Source: Gelidibacter maritimus (GTDB lineage Bacteria > Bacteroidota > Bacteroidia > Flavobacteriales > Flavobacteriaceae). Taken from it: 64,000 nt of DNA. The stretch covers positions 124,001 to 188,000 of the forward strand of contig NZ_JACGLT010000004.1 of assembly GCF_014062315.1 (NCBI RefSeq). The letters run 5' to 3'. Positions 1-6,681 of the stretch are shown here, in pieces (position 1 is the first letter of the stretch; every line of letters starts with the position of its first letter). Both the position numbers and the translations under genes were made by a program. The notes under the pieces were generated by a model that worked only from the letters and a program-made list of their open reading frames with translations, made no database searches and was not told where the DNA came from.

Positions 1-119
1 TCAAACTGCAAATAAGAAGGTTTGAATTTGTTTTTTTGAATGTCCGATGGTCGCAACGTATCCAATTTATATTTTGCCGATTTTATTAATTTCTTGAGTT
101 CCTTCTTTTTTATTTTCAT
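1..119 (-). CDS. Partial lysine-rich hypothetical protein
   Basis: An open frame starts at ATG 119-117 on the minus strand and runs off the left edge of the window, so only about 39 codons are visible. The visible N-terminus is very basic (MKIKKKELKK, then KSAKYKL). It begins 15 nt after the stop codon of the 111-residue gene at 135-470, so the two are probably co-transcribed. No family is recognisable from this fragment. Confidence 0.5.
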   Translation of the reverse strand, partial: MKIKKKELKKLIKSAKYKLDTLRPSDIQKNKFKPSYLQF

Positions 120-134
120 GGCGATTAAGGTTTG

Positions 135-470
135 TTAAATTGTTTTTTGCGCTCTATAAAACTCGTTAATGTGATCCATTAGGGCCTCCTCGCCCCAAGG
201 CAATAAACGATTGGCGATTTTCAAGGTTTGCTGAACGTATTCATCCTTGTTTCTTTCCAAGATGTCATCCTTTTCGGATTCGGGATCGATAACTTTCATG
301 GATAGATAAATTAAGGCGCGCACAGTCATGATCAAATCAGTATGGTCATCCACATAAAAATATGAAGGTTGGTATTTGCCTTTAAAGTGTAGATGGGGAA
401 TTAGGATTGGGGTGTGATCCGACTTGTGATAATTTAGTTTTTCTATTAGTTTTACTTCAGGGTGCTTCAT
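135..470 (-). CDS. Hypothetical protein, 111 aa
   Basis: A complete 111-residue soluble protein with no signal peptide or membrane segment. The N-terminal half contains HxHFKGKYQPSYFYVDDH and the C-terminal half looks helical and acidic (SEKDDILERNKDEYVQQ). I do not recognise the family. It reads in the same direction as the partial gene downstream with a 15-nt gap, which suggests a small operon. A role cannot be inferred from context because the next recognisable genes (HEPN, XRE) are themselves accessory. Confidence 0.6.
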   Translation of the reverse strand: MKHPEVKLIEKLNYHKSDHTPILIPHLHFKGKYQPSYFYVDDHTDLIMTVRALIYLSMKVIDPESEKDDILERNKDEYVQQTLKIANRLLPWGEEALMDHINEFYRAQKTI

Positions 471-640
471 GATAATTTATTTATAGGTTATATGTTTCTG
501 TGTGGCTTAATCTCAACCATATCTAATGGAAAAATTCAGTAAACTTTAAGAGTTCATCACCAGTATAAAAGGGTTATTGAATACGCGACAACGTTCATCT
601 ACACGTCGTTTTTCATGGTTCTCATTTTAAAATGTTAACG

Positions 641-1789
641 CTATGGTTCCTTAACCGCTAACAACTCCTTAACCTTATCCAAGAAATCCATCTCCTCATA
701 GGGTATCATTTGTAGAGCATACCCAAGAACTTCACTTATATTATTTTCTGGTTCCTTAATAAGATGATTTGGGCCATAATCTGCTTCCAAAGCCATAACG
801 CAGACTTTTAATAAGTTGGCTATCATAAAGGACGTTTCAAGATAGCCATTAGCCAAAAGGTTTATGTGGAAAATATCTTTCCTATGAGGGTGCGGTTTTA
901 AAATATAAAAATGTTCCTGAGTAAGTTTTTTTAGCTTATCCAAAATCAATTCGCCATTGGTTTCCGACATTTGTTCTTCAGAAGAATCTTGTTTATTTAT
1001 AATCTTTTTACAGGAAGACATTTTCTCTGTAAATAAATTGGAAACTAGCGTTTCGATTAGTTTTGCCTTCTCTTGGATGTCGAGAACTTGCTCTAAGTTG
1101 ATATGGTAATTGTTTTCATAACGTGTGGTGATATAAGCATCATCAAGCAGCTTTAAAAGATTAAGTTCTTCTTCTATCTCGGTTTTGAAAAGTTTTCCGA
1201 GGTGTGGGGAATATAAATTGATGTACTTCTGGAGTTCTTTGATGCTATGGCTTTTACGCTCCTTTCCCATAGTCAACAATGCACCGAGTCGAAACCATAA
1301 TTCGATATATTGATGGAACATGTAAGCGGCATGACAAAGATTATTTTTCTCGACAAAAAAGAGAGCGCCATCCATAAAAGCTGTGATTTTATTATGTTCT
1401 TTTTCAAAAGCTGATTGTATATGGCTCAGTGTTTGTTCGGAAAATCTATATTCGTAAAAGTTGTCTAATTCTTCATCAGGATGCTGATAGATCAATTTTT
1501 CCCATACACAACCATGCACATAAAACAGGTTGTCTTCTTTTAGTTGTTGAAGTGCATATTCAAACGAAAATATCCTGTATAGATAATTTGTTTCTTCCTG
1601 AAATATTTTGGCGACCATTGCTGATAATTCTTTGGTCAAAGAAGAGCAACTTCCTTTGAGGATTACAATTAACAGTGATTTGCCATCCTGTTGGAATTCA
1701 ATTTCTGTTTTATAAATAGATCTTACTTCAAGACAGTTGATAAGCTTATTTATTACCAATTCCATATTTGAGTTGTTTATTTCATACAT
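641..1789 (-). CDS. HEPN-domain protein
   Basis: A 382-residue protein in three parts. Residues 1-105 resemble the degenerate nucleotidyltransferase-like region that precedes HEPN in some Bacteroidota proteins. Residues about 130-255 are a HEPN helical bundle: the helix AAYMFHQYIELWFRLGALL, the HSIKEL turn and the LDDAYITTRY helix are characteristic. Residues about 285-382 form a further helical region that I cannot name. R223 and H229 fit the Rx4-6H pattern of RNase-active HEPN domains, although in nucleotidyltransferase-linked HEPN proteins this site is often inactive. It is transcribed divergently from the XRE-type regulator at 1940, 150 bp away. RNA cleavage, tRNA handling or a toxin-like role are possibilities only. 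Confidence 0.72.
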   Translation of the reverse strand: MYEINNSNMELVINKLINCLEVRSIYKTEIEFQQDGKSLLIVILKGSCSSLTKELSAMVAKIFQEETNYLYRIFSFEYALQQLKEDNLFYVHGCVWEKLIYQHPDEELDNFYEYRFSEQTLSHIQSAFEKEHNKITAFMDGALFFVEKNNLCHAAYMFHQYIELWFRLGALLTMGKERKSHSIKELQKYINLYSPHLGKLFKTEIEEELNLLKLLDDAYITTRYENNYHINLEQVLDIQEKAKLIETLVSNLFTEKMSSCKKIINKQDSSEEQMSETNGELILDKLKKLTQEHFYILKPHPHRKDIFHINLLANGYLETSFMIANLLKVCVMALEADYGPNHLIKEPENNISEVLGYALQMIPYEEMDFLDKVKELLAVKEP

Positions 1790-1939
1790 AATAAAAAAAA
1801 TAAATTTGCATATTCGGACAAATATTTCATAGAATCGGAACTAATGTACATAAATTAAGACATAATAACAAATATAAGTTTAGAAAATCGGAAAGGTTTA
1901 TCTTATATACTAACTTTATATACCGAAAACAGGATATAT

Positions 1940-2158
1940 ATGACAAATTTAGGGCTCTACTTTGCTAAAAAATCGATAAATAGATCGGATGTATCTCGTA
2001 AAACTGGCATTAGCAAAACAAGATTAAGTGAGCTTTCGAATAACCGAAAAACACAATTGAGAGTGAGTGAGTTATACTTGATTTCTCTTGCTATTGACGA
2101 AGATCCATGTGAATTATTAATAGAGGTATGTAAAGACCTAAAGCTTCCTAAAGGTTAA
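1940..2158 (+). CDS. Cro/CI-type (XRE) DNA-binding protein, 72 aa
   Basis: A 72-residue single-domain helix-turn-helix protein. The recognition region is visible as SDVSRKTGISKTRLSELSNN (about residues 16-35), followed by helices 4-5 (VSELYLISLAIDEDPCELL), which together make the five-helix XRE fold. There is no additional domain, as in antitoxin or phage/ICE regulators. It is divergent from the HEPN gene, with an AT-rich 150-bp region between them that it could bind. The family is clear; the target is inference. Confidence 0.85.
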   Translation: MTNLGLYFAKKSINRSDVSRKTGISKTRLSELSNNRKTQLRVSELYLISLAIDEDPCELLIEVCKDLKLPKG

Positions 2159-2730
2159 ATCTCAGACCATTAATTTTGGACTAACGGCTTATTTTTTGTC
2201 CAATAAAAGCTTAGATTCTGACAGATTAAATTTTTATTTTGGGTGTGATGTGGTCATTGGTATTGTTGAATTAAACTATTTTCTTATTGGCAATATGGAA
2301 GTGCATCCATTTTATATCAATATGTGGCCACTTAAGAAAGTATTGTCAAGTTGAATATGATTTTGAAACGTCTAACCTATAGTTGGCAGCCATTAAAAAA
2401 ACGAAACCGAGTTGAGTAATCGAATTGAAATCCGTAAAATTCAGCGACCGTATCAATTTACTTTTGGATTTTTAAAATTAGCAAAAGAAATAAATCAACA
2501 TCATTTTACTCCCTGCAGAAAACACATATTTTCAACGCTAATTATAAATAAAATAAGCAAATAAGAAAGCGGATTCTGAGGAATGCACTACGTAATTGCT
2601 AATAAATTGAACACTAATTACTTTGATTGGTCAGCGTTACCAATAAAATTCAAATGTGCTGATCTACTAGAAGAGCGAAATGACCACCAACAGAGATTGG
2701 AAACATAATGACGTTCAATGTCCTAAACAG
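2159..2730. other. Gene-poor accessory stretch
   Basis: About 570 bp without a convincing gene. One short frame at 2583-2708 (plus strand, 41 codons, beginning MHYVIANKLNTNYFDWSALP) is possible, but I cannot assign it. A second frame immediately after the XRE gene stays open for about 70 codons without an early start. Both could be remnants of accessory genes. Confidence 0.35.
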
Positions 2731-3474
2731 TTAAATAATATTTATAATCCGAACCCCGCATAAAGTCTCCAAACCATACACCTCTTCGGAAATAACCTCA
2801 AAATACCTGACCCCCATTAATACAATCCCGGTATGTACCGACGACCTTATCACGTCAGGAGTCAGCTCAAAAGAAATAGGCTCGGCGTCAAGGTCTATAA
2901 ACCGAGTCGGAGAGACCACTAAAGAGCTTTCGAGACTCTCAAAGTCAAAGTCTAAAATACCAAGTGAAATTCCAAGATGTGTGGCAGATGTTGGAGCTTT
3001 GATACCCGCCAAATTAAAATGTGAAACCTTCAAGGTTTGAGATGGCCAATCAAAGACCGTGGATTTGCAAAGGGCCTCTAAAACCTTATTTTTTGGCGTC
3101 AAATCATACTGCCGCAATATCTGCCGTCCCTTAGCTGTTTGTAAACCTTGATGAACACGGCGCTTGCCACGCTCAGAAACCATATCCAACGTTTTGAGTT
3201 GCAGAAAAAGTTGCATCAGATTAGAATGAAATTTCTTGTCTTGAACCTCATTCATAAAAGGTAGTAGCGCCAACCGAAACGCTTTCTTGACGCTACTACT
3301 GTGCCCAAATTCACTGGCATTCTCACGTACCCGTTGCATACTAGCTTGGGTGCGAATGGCATGGCCATCAAATCCACCGCCTGCTTTTCTGGCATAGCCT
3401 ACGCCCTTGGTGATATAAAAATTTATGCCGCCTATGGTCCCTGTAATTTTAAATATTCCCTTTTGTCGTGCCAT
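2731..3474 (-). CDS. Conserved Bacteroidota hypothetical protein (MARQKG type)
   Basis: A 247-residue protein starting MARQKGIFKITGTIGGINFY, which matches a conserved Flavobacteriia family (from memory, typical members begin MARQKGIIKLEGTIGGITFY). The next segment GGGFDGHAIRTQ, followed by RVRENASEFGHSS, fits the same family. No catalytic motif is visible and its function is unknown. I place the start at 3474 rather than at an in-frame ATG at 3510, because the extra 12 residues (MFILLVFITLGP) are foreign to the family start. The gene sits downstream of the tRNA-Met terminator in the same orientation. Members often occur in variable regions, so it may belong to the accessory segment. Confidence 0.75.
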   Translation of the reverse strand: MARQKGIFKITGTIGGINFYITKGVGYARKAGGGFDGHAIRTQASMQRVRENASEFGHSSSVKKAFRLALLPFMNEVQDKKFHSNLMQLFLQLKTLDMVSERGKRRVHQGLQTAKGRQILRQYDLTPKNKVLEALCKSTVFDWPSQTLKVSHFNLAGIKAPTSATHLGISLGILDFDFESLESSLVVSPTRFIDLDAEPISFELTPDVIRSSVHTGIVLMGVRYFEVISEEVYGLETLCGVRIINII

Positions 3475-3619
3475 AGGTCCTAAAGTAATAAAAACCAGCA
3501 ATATAAACAATAGGTATAGCGTATCTATAGCGTATCAATGCTATGGACAATCCATTCCTCATTGCAGTTATAATTGGGATATTTTAAAGGTAATATGGGT
3601 CGAGTAGGTCTCAATGTAA

Positions 3620-3654
3620 AATAAAAAAGTCAAGACTTTGACATCTTGACTTTT
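3620..3654 (-). terminator. Rho-independent terminator of tRNA-Met
   Basis: An 11-bp perfect stem (3625-3635 with 3644-3654, arm AAAAGTCAAGA) with an 8-nt loop. Read on the minus strand it is followed by a T-rich tract. It lies 14 nt past the tRNA-Met 3' end. Confidence 0.85.
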
Positions 3655-3667
3655 CCATCGTTTACTG

Positions 3668-3741
3668 TAGCGAGATCGGGACTTGAACCCGAGGCCTCCG
3701 GGTTATGAATCCGACGCTCTAACCAGCTGAGCTACCTCGCC
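3668..3741 (-). tRNA. tRNA-Met (CAT), elongator type
   Basis: A complete cloverleaf on the minus strand. The acceptor begins GGCGAGG and pairs with TCTCGCT before discriminator A, with G-T pairs at both ends. The D-arm is GCTC...GAGC, the anticodon loop TTCATAA has CAT at 34-36, and the T-arm is TCGGG-TTCAAGT-CCCGA. CCA is not encoded. It lacks the three G-C pairs of initiator tRNAs, so it is most likely elongator Met. A CAT-anticodon tRNA could also be the Ile2 substrate of TilS, which is encoded at 53.4 kb. The promoter lies about 370 bp upstream (4110-4140), with two broken tRNA halves in between. Confidence 0.92.
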
Positions 3742-3787
3742 ATTAATTTTACTCATCGAAGATCATCAGACTTTGAATCCGACGCTC

Positions 3788-3820
3788 CCCGCCCGAACGT
3801 ACCTTTTCGGAACGGGCGGG
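3788..3820. repeat. GC-rich palindromic element (CCCGCCCG family)
   Basis: A 33-nt element with perfect 8-bp ends CCCGCCCG / CGGGCGGG and an inner AACGTACC...GGAA segment. It is inserted in the D-loop/D-stem junction of tRNA half copy 1, with no target duplication or loss. Related copies lie at 3917, 10613 and 47885. Confidence 0.88.
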
Positions 3821-3832
3821 TAACCAGCTGAG

Positions 3833-3860
3833 CCTGTCCGAATGAATTCGTTCAGGCGGA
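3833..3860. repeat. Imperfect palindromic element (CCTGTCCG / CAGGCGGA type)
   Basis: A 28-nt imperfect hairpin centred on GAATTC and inserted between G10 and C11 of tRNA half copy 1. Its start (minus strand TCCGCCTGAACG) resembles the CCCGCCCGAACG start of the longer element, so both probably belong to one family. An identical copy lies at 3961-3988. Confidence 0.82.
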
Positions 3861-3916
3861 CTACCTCGCCATTAATTTTACTCATCGAAGAGCATCAGAC
3901 TTTGAATCCGACGCTC

Positions 3917-3948
3917 CCCGCCCGAACGTGCCGTTCAGTACGGGCAGG
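3917..3948. repeat. GC-rich palindromic element (CCCGCCCG family)
   Basis: A 32-nt copy in tRNA half 2, with ends CCCGCCCG / CGGGCAGG (one changed base in the right arm) and inner AACGTGCC. It sits at the same tRNA position (21/22) as the copy at 3788. Confidence 0.87.
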
Positions 3949-3960
3949 TAACCAGCTGAG

Positions 3961-3988
3961 CCTGTCCGAATGAATTCGTTCAGGCGGA
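3961..3988. repeat. Imperfect palindromic element, second copy
   Basis: Identical to the element at 3833-3860 and inserted at the same tRNA position (10/11). An 8-bp inverted repeat with a 3-nt loop (ATTGGATA...TATCCAAT, 4020-4038) lies a little further upstream in the leader. Confidence 0.82.
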
Positions 3989-4109
3989 CTACCTCGCCAT
4001 TAATTATGTTTTTACACGTATTGGATATGCTATCCAATGCCTCCCCTTAAAAGGTGTCCTCAATTTGGGAGCATAGGCCATAAGGCCACGGTGCCATAAT
4101 TTAAGGCTG

Positions 4110-4140
4110 CAAATATAAAAACATTATTAATCTCACCAAA
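4110..4140 (-). promoter_or_regulatory. Bacteroidota promoter for the tRNA-Met transcript
   Basis: On the minus strand: -33 TTTG (4140-4137), a 19-nt spacer, then -7 TATATTTG (4117-4110), an exact match to the TTTG/TAnnTTTG consensus. Transcription would start near 4103. The two broken tRNA halves would then lie in the precursor leader of tRNA-Met. Confidence 0.82.
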
Positions 4141-4236
4141 CAATAAAACCATAAAAATACGATAAAATTAATTTTGTCAATTTGTCTTTAAACTAAACAA
4201 ATAATTATATATTGAGCAGGTTAACAAAATAGACCT

Positions 4237-4629
4237 ATGCAAGAAAAAATAAAATTTGAAATGGAGTTTCCCATTCAGTCATCCCCTCAACTATTATATC
4301 AATATATATCGACACCTTCAGGCTTATCTGAATGGTTTGCAGACAATGTCAACTCCCGTGGCGAGTTTTTTACATTTATTTGGAATGACAGTGAAGAAAA
4401 AGCCAAATTGCTCAGCAAGAAAAGTGGGGAACGGGTAAAATTCAGATGGATGGATGATGAAGATGACGGGGAATCTTATTTCTTTGAAATCAGAATCCAA
4501 GTGGATGAAATCACTAAGGATGTATCCATAATTGTCACTGACTTTACAGAAGAGGACGAGGTTGACGAAGCCAAAATGCTTTGGGAAAATCAAATCTCCG
4601 ATTTAAAACAGGTTTTGGGCTCTGCTTAG
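4237..4629 (+). CDS. START-like domain protein
   Basis: A 130-residue soluble protein of the SRPBCC/START-like fold, the short family common in Bacteroidota. Visible landmarks are the N-terminal strand KFEMEFPIQSSPQLLYQYIS, the helix GLSEWFADNV, alternating strands such as FFTFIWND and YFFEIRIQVD, and the long C-terminal helix MLWENQISDLKQVLG that closes the pocket. It probably binds a hydrophobic ligand or a client protein, but neither is known. The gene stands alone between the divergent tRNA-Met promoter and a terminator at 4659. Family assignment is good; function is not inferable. Confidence 0.85.
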   Translation: MQEKIKFEMEFPIQSSPQLLYQYISTPSGLSEWFADNVNSRGEFFTFIWNDSEEKAKLLSKKSGERVKFRWMDDEDDGESYFFEIRIQVDEITKDVSIIVTDFTEEDEVDEAKMLWENQISDLKQVLGSA

Positions 4630-4651
4630 ACCAACTCTTTTTTATAAATAG

Positions 4652-4659
4652 TATATTTG
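4652..4659 (+). promoter_or_regulatory. Candidate -7 element of the class IV aminotransferase gene
   Basis: TATATTTG matches TAnnTTTG exactly and ends on the first base of the terminator stem. No TTTG is found at the expected -33 distance. If used, the mRNA would start near 4666 and have a leader of about 25 nt. Confidence 0.4.
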
Positions 4660-4691
4660 TCTCGATTTTTTAAAACTTCGAGACTTTTTTT
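4659..4691 (+). terminator. Terminator abutting the next start codon
   Basis: Perfect 7-bp stem GTCTCGA (4659-4665) / TCGAGAC (4678-4684), followed by seven T (4685-4691). The ATG of the next gene is the very next base (4692). It should end transcripts of the START-like gene. Confidence 0.82.
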
Positions 4692-5537
4692 ATGGTTAAT
4701 TTTAACGGTACCCTTCACGACTCTTCCTCACAATTATTGTCCATCGAAAACAGAGGTTATGCCTACGGCGATGCACTCTTTGAAACCATAAAGGTGGTGC
4801 ACGGGAAAATCTTGTTTTGGGAAGATCATTATTTTAGATTAATGGCCTCCATGCGCATTCTCAGGATGGAAATTCCCATGAACTTTACCATGGAATTTAT
4901 AGAAAGTGAAATTTTAAGGACGGTTGAGGCAAATCAATTACTGAAGGCCACTGCAAGAGTACGTATGAACGTCCATCGGGTGGAAGGCGGTAAATATACC
5001 CCGACCTCCAATAATGTTGCTTATAATATCCTCACAGAACAAATGGATTCTGACTTTTATATCTTAAACACAGAACAATATACAGTTGAGCTGTTCAAGG
5101 ATTTCTATGTGGCACCTGGACTATTGTCCACATTAAAGAGCAATAATAAAAGCATTAATATCTTAGGAGGTATTTTTGCCAAGGAAAATAATTTCGAAAA
5201 CTGTTTGTTGCTAAATACCGATAAAACCGTGGTAGAGGCTTTGAATGGTAATTTGTTTTTAGTGAAGGATAGGGTTATTAAGACGCCACCGTTGTCTGAA
5301 GGCTGTCTTAAAGGGGTAATGAGAACGCAAATTATGGAGCTCATTGAAAAACTTGAGGGTTATACTTTGGAGGAATCACCCATTTCTCCCTTTGAACTTC
5401 AAAAGGCAGATGAGTTGTTTATAACCAATTGCATTGTTGGAATTCAGCCGATAACCAACTATAGGAAAAAAGAATTCACACGAGACGTATCAAAACAGCT
5501 CATAGAAAGACTGAATACAAAAATCAGACTCTCTTAG
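4692..5537 (+). CDS. Class IV PLP aminotransferase (PabC/BCAT-like)
   Basis: A 281-residue fold-type IV PLP enzyme. NRGYAYGDALFETIKV (residues about 20-35) is the classic N-terminal motif. The PLP lysine is probably in LKSNNKSINI, and VVEALNGNLF with GCLKGVMRT forms the phosphate-binding and substrate region. The family includes 4-amino-4-deoxychorismate lyase (PabC), branched-chain and D-amino-acid aminotransferases. A PabB-type synthase is encoded at 52.0 kb, so a PabC role in p-aminobenzoate synthesis is plausible but unproven. The start codon directly follows a terminator T-run and has no Shine-Dalgarno sequence, as is common in Bacteroidota. Its stop TAG overlaps the stop of the convergent YqgE gene. 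Confidence 0.88.
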   Translation: MVNFNGTLHDSSSQLLSIENRGYAYGDALFETIKVVHGKILFWEDHYFRLMASMRILRMEIPMNFTMEFIESEILRTVEANQLLKATARVRMNVHRVEGGKYTPTSNNVAYNILTEQMDSDFYILNTEQYTVELFKDFYVAPGLLSTLKSNNKSINILGGIFAKENNFENCLLLNTDKTVVEALNGNLFLVKDRVIKTPPLSEGCLKGVMRTQIMELIEKLEGYTLEESPISPFELQKADELFITNCIVGIQPITNYRKKEFTRDVSKQLIERLNTKIRLS

Positions 5538-6094
5538 TTGTAAGTAGGGTTTTCAGGCGCATTTGACCAAATACTGTAGTCGCCACCCAATTCCAACATC
5601 TTTTCTCTCCAGAAGCTGTCCTCCTTTTTTTCAATGATAGCTTTTTTGTAGATGTTTTCAGTAACGATCCAAGAATTGAATTCCAGTTCACTTTCCAATT
5701 GAGAAGGTTCCCAGCCGGAATACCCAAGGAAAAACCGGATGTCACAAGGTTTAATGGCGCCTTTATTGATAAGGTTGAGCACTACATCAAAATCGCCACC
5801 CCAATAGATACCCAAAGAAATTTCGATACTTTCTGGTATTAATTCTGGAATTTTATGGATAAAATAAAGGTTGTCCTGTTCAACCGGACCTCCGTTATAT
5901 ACTTTAAATTCAGCGTCCGTATTTGGCACTAAATCCTTTAAAGTGTATTCTAAAGGTTTATTTAAAATAAAACCTACAGATCCTTCAACGGTATGATCGG
6001 CCAATAAAATAACGGAACGGTTAAAAGATGTGTCTCCAATAATGGAGGGTTCGGCAATTAGAAGATGTCCTTTTTCGGGTTTAATTGTAATCAT
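5534..6094 (-). CDS. YqgE/AlgH family protein
   Basis: A 186-residue member of the YqgE/AlgH (UPF0301) family. Hallmarks are KGHLLIAEPSI at the N-terminus, FNRSVILLADHT, GSVGFILNKPL, YNGGPVEQDNLYFIH and the C-terminal RFFLGYSGWEPSQLE. The length is normal. Its biochemical role is unknown despite wide conservation. It lies downstream of HU on the same strand, with a terminator between them, and is convergent with the class IV aminotransferase, sharing the overlapping stop sequence TTAG. Confidence 0.93.
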   Translation of the reverse strand: MITIKPEKGHLLIAEPSIIGDTSFNRSVILLADHTVEGSVGFILNKPLEYTLKDLVPNTDAEFKVYNGGPVEQDNLYFIHKIPELIPESIEISLGIYWGGDFDVVLNLINKGAIKPCDIRFFLGYSGWEPSQLESELEFNSWIVTENIYKKAIIEKKEDSFWREKMLELGGDYSIWSNAPENPTYN

Positions 6095-6162
6095 AAGTCA
6101 TGATTTGAAATTAAATCTAAAACATATTTTCTAAAATTCCAATAAATTTGTTAAAAAATCGC

Positions 6163-6194
6163 ATAAAAAAAGTCCACTGGAGTCAGTGGACTTT
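6163..6194 (-). terminator. Terminator of the HU gene
   Basis: An 11-bp perfect stem AAAGTCCACTG (6169-6179) / CAGTGGACTTT (6184-6194) with tetraloop GAGT. On the minus strand it is followed by a run of T. It lies 22 nt past the HU stop codon. Confidence 0.9.
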
Positions 6195-6215
6195 CAAATA
6201 TATTTAAATGTGATC

Positions 6216-6488
6216 TTAGTTTACAGCACTGCTTAAATCAGAACCAGCTTTGAACTTTACTACGTTTTTAGCTTTGATTTGGATAGTTTTACCTGTTTGT
6301 GGGTTTCTGCCCTCTCTTGCTGATCTTTTAGAAACTGACCAAGATCCAAATCCTACTAAAGATACTCTATCACCTTTTTGTAAAGTACTTTCGATATCAG
6401 TCAATAAAGAATCTAATGCTTTTTTAGCTGCTGCTTTGGTAATTCCAGCATTTTCAGCCATTCCATTGATTAAATCTGTTTTGTTCAT
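6216..6488 (-). CDS. hup: HU family DNA-binding protein
   Basis: A 90-residue nucleoid protein. The order is canonical: MNKTDLINGMAENAGITKAA (helices 1-2), GDRVSLVGFGSWSVSKRSAR, the DNA-binding arm motif GRNPQTGKTIQIKAKNVVKF with its intercalating Pro, then the closing helix. It bends and compacts DNA as a dimer and often serves as an architectural cofactor. It forms a single-gene unit with its own promoter (6548-6577) and terminator. Confidence 0.95.
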   Translation of the reverse strand: MNKTDLINGMAENAGITKAAAKKALDSLLTDIESTLQKGDRVSLVGFGSWSVSKRSAREGRNPQTGKTIQIKAKNVVKFKAGSDLSSAVN

Positions 6489-6547
6489 AAAATTATAATT
6501 TTAATTATTAATTAATAGTTGGGTTAACATATTGTCAAATCCTCATA

Positions 6548-6577
6548 CAAAATTATACGGAATATTCATTCACGCAA
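6548..6577 (-). promoter_or_regulatory. HU promoter
   Basis: On the minus strand: TTG (6577-6575), a 19-nt spacer, TAATTTTG (6555-6548). Both elements fit the Bacteroidota sigma consensus. The start site would be near 6541, giving a 5' UTR of about 50 nt. Confidence 0.72.
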
Positions 6578-6681
6578 GTAATGACAAGGGAAATGCGGGT
6601 TTTTGTTGATAACTTTGGCCATTTGTTAATAAAGGAGACTGGTTTTTGTCGATTTCTTGTAATATCAATGCCCATAAGGGT

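Larger units (their letters stand above)
3775..3870 (-). pseudogene. Broken tRNA-Met 5' half, copy 1
   Basis: Read on the minus strand this is the first ~34 nt of the neighbouring tRNA-Met (GGCGAGGTAG, CTCAGCTGGTTA, GAGCGTCGGATTC). It is split by two precise insertions: 28 nt at 3833-3860 between tRNA positions 10 and 11, and 33 nt at 3788-3820 between positions 21 and 22. Removing both restores the tRNA sequence exactly. It then diverges just before the anticodon, so it cannot make a tRNA. Confidence 0.9.
3742..3998 (-). repeat. Tandem duplication (2 x about 128 bp) carrying tRNA halves
   Basis: Two nearly identical units, 3742-3870 and 3871-3998, differ mainly inside a GC-rich palindrome. 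Each unit carries the 5' half of the adjacent tRNA-Met plus about 33 bp of non-tRNA sequence (ATTAATTTTACTCATCGAAG and neighbours). The tandem lies directly upstream of the intact tRNA with respect to transcription. Confidence 0.9.
3904..3998 (-). pseudogene. Broken tRNA-Met 5' half, copy 2
   Basis: A second copy of the tRNA-Met 5' half with the same two insertion points (28 nt at 3961-3988, 32 nt at 3917-3948). It differs from copy 1 chiefly inside the longer palindrome (loop GTGCCGTTCAGTA rather than GTACCTTTTCGGAA), so the palindrome diverges faster than the tRNA-like flanks. Confidence 0.9.

Noticed and set aside
2159-2365. About 70 open codons directly after the XRE gene
   Set aside because: No start codon at the proper place and no recognisable sequence; at most a decayed remnant.
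3475-3510. Longer start for the MARQKG protein
   Set aside because: Adds 12 hydrophobic residues not present in the family; the second ATG gives the conserved N-terminus.
3742-3998. Additional functional tRNA genes
   Set aside because: The copies stop before the anticodon, carry D-arm inserts and lack the T-arm and 3' acceptor.
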